Shown: one piece after another, positions 16,029 to 24,118 of the stretch
Layout: the number at the start of each line of letters is the position of its first letter
How positions within the stretch are numbered: the first letter of the stretch is position 1
Assembly: GCA_018260445.1 (NCBI GenBank)
Contig: JAGLBE010000011.1
Span: forward strand, 1 to 51,763
Direction of reading: 5' to 3'
Source: Psychrobacter sp.
GTDB lineage: Bacteria > Pseudomonadota > Gammaproteobacteria > Pseudomonadales > Moraxellaceae
DNA length: 51,763 nucleotides
Notes under the pieces: generated by a model
What the model was told of the DNA's origin: nothing
Databases searched by the model: none
Seen by the model: the letters and a program-made list of their open reading frames with translations, nothing else
Made by a program: the position numbers and the translations under genes

Positions 16029-18197
16029 TTATTTGCCTCTAAGCTTTTTTAAACGCCGCTCTAAATTGGCCAGTCTTTGGTTTTGTAATTGTAAGGTTCG
16101 GGTACGCTCGGATAATTCTTGGTTCAAGGCGCCTACTCGCTGCGCTTGGGTGGCCGTTTTCTGCCGCGACGATTTCAAGGTGGCCACCAGTTCAGGGTTT
16201 AGGCCACTACCGCCGCTGCCAGCCGTTGGCGATGTTCCAGCGGTACGGCCGTTTTTATGCGGTGTGACTAAGGTTAAACTGGGGCGGGCAGGGGCTGGTT
16301 TGTTGTTTGGCAGAACATTGGAAGCTGAGCCGTTTTTAGCGACGGTTGGCTTAGGCTTATTGGCAGTCGGCTTGGGTGCTACTGGCTTGGTCGGCGCAGG
16401 TGGTACTTGCTGTGCCTCTGTTTTGGTGGCTGGGCGTGCCTGTGCCTGGGTTTGGGTTTGGTCATTGACCTGTTTTGTGGCTTGTTTTGCCGTTTGTCTG
16501 GCCTCTTTAGCGGCTTGTACACCTAGCCTTGAGGGAATGACCTCATAAGCGGGCAGGGCAAGCGGCACACTGGCCAATAATTTGCTTTTTTCGCCGCCGA
16601 TAAAAGCGTCGGGGTTATAAGCCTGTATTTCATCCATGACTTGAGCAACACTCATCTTGTTTTTAGTGGCAATTTGCTGAGCTATTGTCCATAAATTGTC
16701 ATTTTTTTGCACCGTGTAGGTGACCTCGCCTAAGGGTATAGCCGATGTAGCCGCCATAGCAGGATTGGCGTCCACACTTGCCTGCGCCGGCTTTGTTGCT
16801 GCACCATTATCAGTGACGGGCGCGGCGCTGGACTCTAAGGTTGTCGCTTGCAGCGTGTCTGCTGCGGCACGGTCAGTCTTAGCATCGGTTTTAGTAGCGG
16901 TTTTAGTAGCGGTCTTGGCGTCAATGTTATTGTTAATGTTATTGTCGATACTGTTGTCAATTTTAGTGTTGTCTACGTTATTGGCTACGTTATTGGCTAC
17001 GTTGTCATTAACTTTGTTATCGACGTTATCGACGCGGTCAATGCCATTACTGTCGATAGCGCTTGGTATGCCTAAAGGCTGTGCTTGATTCGCCGCTACA
17101 GGCGCTGCAGCCGGTTTTACAGCATCAGGCGGTATGACCGAGTAACGACGGGTAATGGTCGTTGTGACCATATCGAGTTGCGTGTTCATGGCACTCACGG
17201 TCGGGGCAACAGCAGGGGTATTGGCCGGCGCTGGTGCCGGTGCTAAGTTGTTAGATACGGGAGCGGATACGTTTGGCTGCGCTTGATTCGCCGCTGTAGA
17301 GGTAGCTGCTTGATTTTGGGCTTGTGGCTTATCTAACGTCGATAGAGCAGGCCGCGTAGCCTGTTGATTTGCTGCTGCGGGCATTGGCGCATTCTGATAG
17401 TCTTTTAATAACTTGGTCAACATGGGGGTGCTAGGTTGACTTAAGCGATTGGGTTGCATGCTAATTGGTGTTACGGTGTCAGGTATAGGCGGGATAATCA
17501 GCGCAGGCGAGGCGGTTGCGACTTGCGGTTTGGCAGCTATCGTCAAGGTAGGTTGCGCCGTTGCGCTATTTTGTGCGGGTGGCGCTGGGGTCGCAAGCGT
17601 TCCTTGAGCTTGACTAGGCGGCTTAGCTTGACTGGGCAGCAGTGGCGGTGGCGCTTGACGTTTAATCGCTAAAGGCTTGCCCATCGTCGTTACCGGTGGC
17701 AGTGCATTGCTAACCGTCGTATTAGAAATTTGTGGTAAATTGGGTCTTGGGGTGGTGCCAATAACCTTGCTTGTTGTTTGACCTGCTCGCCGCGCCCCAC
17801 TCAATGGTAACAGTAAGGTTTTGGGTACGGTTTGCTGACGGCCCTTATCATTAACGGTTAATACCACATCGGCAAACGGGTCGGACACCGGCTGCGCGGA
17901 GGTCAAAATAATTTTACCGGTGCTGCTTGAGGTTTTTACAAAACGCACATCAATCGCCACATCGGCATTCATATTCATTTGTTGATACACAGAATTTGGC
18001 GCAATGGCGGCAGAAAAACTATCTGGGTCGATATCGCGCACTTCAATAGTGGCGGATATGGGCTCATGTTGGGCGGAGTCAATCTGCGTTGTCCCGATAG
18101 TGGCCGCAGTGGCCGTCGTCGCAAATAGCAAGGCCGACACCGCTAATGGCAACAGGGCCAAACGGGCGTGAGCGTCAGATAGTAGAACTTGAACCAT
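16029..18197 (-). CDS. fimV: FimV N-terminal half: secreted LysM protein
   Basis: Periplasmic half of the polar landmark protein FimV/HubP, which organises type IV pili and type II secretion at cell poles. The ATG has AAGGG 6 bases upstream. Residues 1-32 are a signal peptide (LLPLAVSALLFATTATAA). Residues about 33-135 are the conserved FimV N-terminal domain. A long Pro/Ala/Gln-rich linker with an Asn/Asp-rich stretch (about 385-425) leads to a peptidoglycan-binding LysM domain (VTYTVQKNDNLWTIAQQ, about 492-550). The end (about 665-722) is a coiled coil (LNQELSERTRTLQLQNQ). There is no membrane helix; the protein stops at LRGK just where FimV normally enters the membrane. The rest is the next gene. 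Confidence 0.85.
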   Translation of the reverse strand: MVQVLLSDAHARLALLPLAVSALLFATTATAATIGTTQIDSAQHEPISATIEVRDIDPDSFSAAIAPNSVYQQMNMNADVAIDVRFVKTSSSTGKIILTSAQPVSDPFADVVLTVNDKGRQQTVPKTLLLPLSGARRAGQTTSKVIGTTPRPNLPQISNTTVSNALPPVTTMGKPLAIKRQAPPPLLPSQAKPPSQAQGTLATPAPPAQNSATAQPTLTIAAKPQVATASPALIIPPIPDTVTPISMQPNRLSQPSTPMLTKLLKDYQNAPMPAAANQQATRPALSTLDKPQAQNQAATSTAANQAQPNVSAPVSNNLAPAPAPANTPAVAPTVSAMNTQLDMVTTTITRRYSVIPPDAVKPAAAPVAANQAQPLGIPSAIDSNGIDRVDNVDNKVNDNVANNVANNVDNTKIDNSIDNNINNNIDAKTATKTATKTDAKTDRAAADTLQATTLESSAAPVTDNGAATKPAQASVDANPAMAATSAIPLGEVTYTVQKNDNLWTIAQQIATKNKMSVAQVMDEIQAYNPDAFIGGEKSKLLASVPLALPAYEVIPSRLGVQAAKEARQTAKQATKQVNDQTQTQAQARPATKTEAQQVPPAPTKPVAPKPTANKPKPTVAKNGSASNVLPNNKPAPARPSLTLVTPHKNGRTAGTSPTAGSGGSGLNPELVATLKSSRQKTATQAQRVGALNQELSERTRTLQLQNQRLANLERRLKKLRGK

Positions 18198-19766
<1,569 letters not shown>

Positions 19767-19848
19767 ATGTGATGACATAACATAAGTCATTATAAATTTC
19801 AATAGGTTATTGCTTTTATTATCGGGATAGACTATCTTAGCGCTACCG

Positions 19849-19913
19849 CAAATTTCAGTCACGACTAGATTTTAGTTACTGAAATTTCAGTCACTGCAAA
19901 TTCAGTCACTGCA
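19849..19913 (+). repeat. Repeated AAATTTCAGTCAC elements upstream of the His-rich gene
   Basis: AAATTTCAGTCAC occurs at about 19850 and 19882, and a shortened copy, AATTCAGTCACTGCA, follows immediately (19899-19913). The middle copy includes the palindrome CTGAAATTTCAG. The last unit ends 22 bases before the ATG, so the array lies in the promoter or leader. Confidence 0.7.
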
Positions 19914-19935
19914 CGCCCTAACGCTATAAGAATAT

Positions 19936-20277
19936 ATGATGACTTGTCAAACCCATGCTAACCATCCCCATGTACACGGTGACAACTGTGGACATACTGC
20001 TATTAAACACGATGGTCACATTGATTATTTGCACGATGGCCATTTACATCACGAGCATAACGGTCATTATGACGAGCACACCTTGGCGGTAAACGATACC
20101 AACCCCGAGCAATGTCAACCTTTACAAGGCTGTAATGACCATGTGCATGGTGAGGATTGTGGCCACGAAGCCGTACCGCATGGCAATCATGTTGATTATG
20201 TTGTCGACGGGCGTTTGCATCATCCTCACAGCGATCATTGCGATGACCATGGTCCTGTGCAAGTGATTGTTGCATAA
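19936..20277 (+). CDS. Small His-rich metal-binding protein with a duplicated motif
   Basis: 113 residues, cytoplasmic by appearance (no signal peptide or membrane segment). It contains two copies of a His/Cys/Asp motif: HVHGDNCGHTAIKHDGHIDY then LHDGHLHHEH (about residues 12-45), and HVHGEDCGHEAVPHGNHVDY then VDGRLHHPH (about 69-101). Such density of His with paired Cys-Gly-His indicates binding of zinc, nickel or a similar metal; storage or chaperone roles are inference. No Zur-type palindrome was seen upstream, but repeated AAATTTCAGTCAC elements are present. Its end faces the marC terminator. Confidence 0.75.
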   Translation: MMTCQTHANHPHVHGDNCGHTAIKHDGHIDYLHDGHLHHEHNGHYDEHTLAVNDTNPEQCQPLQGCNDHVHGEDCGHEAVPHGNHVDYVVDGRLHHPHSDHCDDHGPVQVIVA

Positions 20278-20324
20278 AACGGCGATTGTATTCAATGGCG
20301 TGTTGCCAATTTGGCTGGCTGAAC

Positions 20325-20348
20325 AAAAAGGTCGTTTTGCTAAAACGA
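20325..20348 (-). terminator. Probable terminator after the MarC-family gene
   Basis: Minus-strand stem TCGTTTT/AAAACGA with a 3-base loop, followed after CC by a run of Ts. It ends 11 bases beyond the marC stop. Confidence 0.6.
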
Positions 20349-20358
20349 TGCGGGTGTC

Positions 20359-20946
20359 TTAGGCCATATAAGACGAAAATCCATTTAATAACATCTGCAC
20401 GGCAATAGAAATCAAAATCATTCCCATCAAACGCTCGATCGCTTTTAGGCCGCGTTTGCCGAGCACCTTGTATAACTTAGTCGAAAAAAACAGAATAATT
20501 GCGGATATGCTCCAAGCCAATAGTAATGCGAGCACGGCTTTCATCAGGCTTTGCGGGTTTTTTTCGGTGATTAAAATCAGGGTGGCTAAAATAGAGGGGC
20601 CTGCAATCAAGGGAATGGCGAGCGGCACAATAAAAGGCTCATCATCGATATCTTCATCACTCATAATGCCCCCGCTTGACGGAAAAATCATCCGGATAGC
20701 AATAATCATCATCACCAAACCGCCGCCAATCGCCACCGCTTCGGTGCTTAACCCCAGCGTGGTCAAAATGCTGCTCCCAGCAAACAAAAACAGCAACATG
20801 AGCCCGAGGGCAATAAACACCTCACGTACGATAATGGGCTTACGCCGCTTTTCGGGCACATTGTTGAGCACCGACAAAAATATGGGGATATTGCCTAGCG
20901 GGTCCATAATCAAAAATAGGGTGAGTGCGGTTGCGAAAATATCCAT
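20359..20946 (-). CDS. MarC-family (NAAT) inner-membrane protein
   Basis: 195-residue membrane protein with about six hydrophobic helices. It opens with the family signature LTLFLIMDPLGNIPIFLSVL and has a second repeat-like motif PLAIPLIAGPSILATLI. E. coli relatives are MarC, YhgN and YchE; the physiological substrate is not established. An AGGAAG site precedes the ATG, and only 39 bases separate it from the queA stop, so both are probably on one transcript. Confidence 0.88.
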   Translation of the reverse strand: MDIFATALTLFLIMDPLGNIPIFLSVLNNVPEKRRKPIIVREVFIALGLMLLFLFAGSSILTTLGLSTEAVAIGGGLVMMIIAIRMIFPSSGGIMSDEDIDDEPFIVPLAIPLIAGPSILATLILITEKNPQSLMKAVLALLLAWSISAIILFFSTKLYKVLGKRGLKAIERLMGMILISIAVQMLLNGFSSYMA

Positions 20947-20985
20947 AGCCCTGAATCTTCCTATTTATAGTTTTTATAGTTTGTC

Positions 20986-22188
20986 TCAACCTTGCCGCTC
21001 AAGCCGCTCAAGGCGCTCAAGCCGCTCAAGCAACATGGCATCGCCATAGCTAAAAAAACGGTATTTTTGCGCAATAGCCTGTTGATATGCCGTTTCGATA
21101 TTGTCTTTTCCGGCAAACGCCGCTACCAGCATCAATAAGGTGGATTTTGGCAAATGAAAATTGGTCAATAAAGTATCCACCACCCCAAATTTAAACCCGG
21201 GATAAATAAAAATATCAGTATCGCCCGCCCAAGCGGCAATAGTGCCGCTGTCATCTGCTGTTTTTAGATAAGCCGTCTCTAACACCCGAGTCACCGTGGT
21301 GCCAATCGCAATCACTTTGTTGCCACGTTGATGGGTTTGATTGATTAACGCTGCTGTCGTTAGGGGCAGATTGGCATATTCACTGTGCATGGTGTGATTG
21401 AGCAAGTTGTCCGTTTTCACCGGCGCAAAGGTGCCGGCGCCGACGTGCAGGGTCACAAATGCCGTGTTAATCCCTTTGTCCGCCAAGCGATTTAAGATAG
21501 CGTCATCAAAGTGCAGGCTGGCGGTCGGGGCGGCCACGCTAGCAAGCTTAGCAGGGTCGTGAAACACAGTTTGATAGCGGCTGTTGTCGGTCTCATCGGC
21601 ATGGCGCTCAAAGTAGGGCGGAATCGGCAACTCGCCATATTGTTCTAAATCCGCCAAAACAGGGTTTTTAAAACTTAAGATAAATAAGTTGTCATGGCGA
21701 CCAATCACCACACCTTCTATATGCGTATCAGCAAGGTATAAGCGTTGCCCCACTTTAGGCGCTTTGCTGGCACGCACATGGCATAGCGCCACGTTCTCAA
21801 AAGGCTGCCCATCCCTATTTGTTGTAAACGTGGCATCCTCGGTTAAGCGCTCCACCAACACTTCAACCTTGCCGCCGCTGTCCTTTTGCCCAAATAGGCG
21901 CGCTTTCATCACCTTGGTGTCGTTAAACACCATCAAATCGCCTGCGTCCAATAAGTCGGGCAACTGCTCAAATTGCATGTCTTGGGCGGGGGTGTTTGCC
22001 GCTAGATAGAGCAAGCGGGAGGCGCTACGGGTGGCCAGCGGATAACGGGCGATTAGCTCGTTTGGCAGGTCATAGTCATAGTCGTTAACGCTAAGATAGG
22101 GGGCAGGATTAGGGTGTTGATGGGCGCAATGTAAAAGGTTGGCGCTACTAACAGATGAGGTCATAAGCAGTCTTTTATGGGTTAACAT
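20986..22188 (-). CDS. queA: S-adenosylmethionine:tRNA ribosyltransferase-isomerase
   Basis: Adds the epoxycyclopentanediol group to preQ1 in tRNA, using the ribosyl part of SAM. Core motifs are DYDYDLPNELIARYP, LLDAGDLMVFNDTKVMKARL, HVGAGTFAPVKTDNLLNH and FHLPKSTLLMLVAAFAG. At 400 residues it is longer than the usual 345-360: about 32 N-terminal residues precede the core, and the ATG at 22164 is an equally plausible start since neither has a ribosome site. The C-terminus ends in a repeated LER tail made by a 9-bp tandem repeat. Confidence 0.93.
   Translation of the reverse strand: MLTHKRLLMTSSVSSANLLHCAHQHPNPAPYLSVNDYDYDLPNELIARYPLATRSASRLLYLAANTPAQDMQFEQLPDLLDAGDLMVFNDTKVMKARLFGQKDSGGKVEVLVERLTEDATFTTNRDGQPFENVALCHVRASKAPKVGQRLYLADTHIEGVVIGRHDNLFILSFKNPVLADLEQYGELPIPPYFERHADETDNSRYQTVFHDPAKLASVAAPTASLHFDDAILNRLADKGINTAFVTLHVGAGTFAPVKTDNLLNHTMHSEYANLPLTTAALINQTHQRGNKVIAIGTTVTRVLETAYLKTADDSGTIAAWAGDTDIFIYPGFKFGVVDTLLTNFHLPKSTLLMLVAAFAGKDNIETAYQQAIAQKYRFFSYGDAMLLERLERLERLERQG
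20994..21030 (-). repeat. 9-bp tandem repeat at the 3' end of queA
   Basis: Four units of the CCGCTCAAG type (plus strand) encode LERLERLERLER at the QueA C-terminus. Unit changes keep the frame. Confidence 0.85.
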
Positions 22189-22298
22189 GACAGGGTTTAC
22201 ATTAAGTAGGCGCTAGTGTAGCAGACCCGTACTCAGATGTAAGCCTTTGTAAGCCTTAAGCATGCAGTAGATTTTAGGTTGGGTATCAGCCTCTAGGG

Positions 22299-22331
22299 TC
22301 TGTCTAGCATCTGTCTAGCATCTGTCTAACC
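22299..22331. repeat. Three tandem 11-bp units
   Basis: Unit TCTGTCTAGCA repeated three times, the last diverged at its end. It lies just beyond the dinB stop. Confidence 0.85.
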
Positions 22332-22344
22332 TAGTCACATATGG

Positions 22345-23472
22345 TTACAACCCAAACAAATCGGGCTGACTATTGACCGCATCCACCGCTACCAAATTCG
22401 AATAAGTAACCCCCACCAAACGAATCGGCAGGTGACGGGGCACATCAGCGAGTAGTTTCTCTAACCAATAATGAGCAGAGTCGGCAGTTGGAAAGGGTGT
22501 GTTTAGGGTGTGCGAGCGGGTAATTTGCTGAAAATCGGCATACTTTATTTTTAAGGTAAGCGTATGGCCTAGGCGTCCTTTTTTGCGCAATTGCGCAAAC
22601 GCATCGGCATTTTGAGCAAATATTTCTACCAGCAAACGCTCAGTTTGAATCAGGTTGTCTTTAAACGTGGTTTCTGACCCTACCGATTTATGTTGTCGCT
22701 GCGGTTTAACCGGGCGGTTATCGCGCCCATGCGCAATTTCGGAATAAAAATGTCCCCGTTTACCAAACAGATGCTCAAGGGTGGCCACGGGCGTCTTTTT
22801 TAAATCTGCCCCGGTATGGATACCCATATCATGCAAACGTTTTGCCGTTGCCTTGCCAATGCCGTGAAAACGCTCGATGGGTAAGGCGCTGATAAAGGCA
22901 TCGGCTTGCTCGGGGGTAATCACCGCAATGCCATTGGGTTTATGAATGTCCGAGGCAATTTTAGCAAGCATTTTGTTAAAGGACACGCCAGCAGAAGCGG
23001 TAAGCTGGGTTTGCGCATAAATCTGTGCCCGTAAATGATTTGCCATTAACGTCGCCGAGCCTTGATAATCGCTAATACCCGTCACATCAAGGTAGGCCTC
23101 ATCCAAGGATAGCGGCTCGACAAGGTCGGTTAAACCCCGCATCACTTGGCGGATTTGCTGGCTCACACTGCGATACACCTCAAAACGCGGGCGCACAAAC
23201 ACCGCATCGGGGCAACGTTTTTTGGCCTCATAGCACGACATCGCAGAGCGCACCCCAAACTTGCGAATCTCATAGCTTGCGGCGGCGACCACGCCACGGC
23301 CGCTAGGGTCGCCGCCCACCACCAAAGGCTTGCCGCGCAATTCGGGGAAATCGCGCTGCTCAACACTGGCATAAAACGCATCCATATCAATATGAATGAT
23401 TTTTCGCTGCGGTGCAATGTGGTCATTAGCCGCTGCCGAGCCTATTGCGGTGTTTTGAGAGGTTGGGTTCAT
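22345..23472 (-). CDS. dinB: DNA polymerase IV
   Basis: Y-family error-prone polymerase for lesion bypass. The catalytic acidic residues are in IHIDMDAFYASVEQRD (about 26-41) and SLDEAYLDVT (about 122-131). HhH segments follow (FHGIGKATAKRLHDMGI), then a little-finger domain beginning near KSVGSETTF. The protein ends in PDLFGL, which resembles a beta-clamp-binding peptide (QxxLF type). Length 375 aa is slightly above E. coli DinB because of about 22 N-terminal residues. No clear LexA box was seen; Moraxellaceae lack a canonical LexA system as far as I know. Confidence 0.94.
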   Translation of the reverse strand: MNPTSQNTAIGSAAANDHIAPQRKIIHIDMDAFYASVEQRDFPELRGKPLVVGGDPSGRGVVAAASYEIRKFGVRSAMSCYEAKKRCPDAVFVRPRFEVYRSVSQQIRQVMRGLTDLVEPLSLDEAYLDVTGISDYQGSATLMANHLRAQIYAQTQLTASAGVSFNKMLAKIASDIHKPNGIAVITPEQADAFISALPIERFHGIGKATAKRLHDMGIHTGADLKKTPVATLEHLFGKRGHFYSEIAHGRDNRPVKPQRQHKSVGSETTFKDNLIQTERLLVEIFAQNADAFAQLRKKGRLGHTLTLKIKYADFQQITRSHTLNTPFPTADSAHYWLEKLLADVPRHLPIRLVGVTYSNLVAVDAVNSQPDLFGL

Positions 23473-23482
23473 TGCTTAATTG

Positions 23483-23518
23483 TCGCTTAGATGGTCGCTT
23501 AGATGGTCGCTTAGATTG
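23483..23518. repeat. Three tandem 12-bp units upstream of dinB
   Basis: Unit TCGCTTAGATGG three times, the last with a change. It begins 11 bases upstream of the dinB start, within its leader. Confidence 0.9.
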
Positions 23519-24118
23519 CAAAGCACTTGCTAAATGCGGTGTGTGATAGCAGATGCGATAACCATCTAAACAAAATTTGACTGTAGTAGGGGCTAATAGC
23601 TTTTAGCACTGGCATGGCAGTGACTTTGAATAAATCAGCAGTCTTCAATGTACAAAAAGTTTGGGTCATTAAGCATAAGTTTAAAAAGTTTAATGAGCTA
23701 TCGCTCTTGAACCACGTTGCTAAGCCCTATACTATAGATGATATTAGGCTGACAAAATACTCGGGTGCCTCCCCTCCCGCCAAGGACAGGCTATTTGCAT
23801 ACGATAAAGCACGCCTTCTACAGTACGTCTAAGATTTACTTTGTCTTACATCTGAAGTTCAAGTAGTATAGCGTTTAGTCTTCTCCAGGGTTCCTCTTTG
23901 AGCATGGTGCAAAGCATAGCAAACCACTGCTTTTTTGGGTGAGAACTTAAAGGATAATCGTTTGCTATTTTTTCTCACCTCTGCTATCTACCACTGTTTT
24001 ACACGCCCCATACTCTCCTTGAATACTCTCCTTGAATACTATGATTTCTCTTACTATTGTTCGACTATTTACTTAAATTTAGGCTCTTTAATGTTTAGCT
24101 ATCTGTCAGTGGGTAATA
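23519..24118. other. Gene-poor region between dinB and mprF
   Basis: AT-rich and without a recognisable gene. An open frame at 23614-23832 (72 codons, plus strand) has no ribosome site and no family resemblance that I recognise; it may be spurious or a remnant. Tandem CTCCTTGAATACT-like copies lie near 24014-24041. The dinB and mprF promoters must lie here. Base composition falls from here through to about 29.9 kb. Confidence 0.4.
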
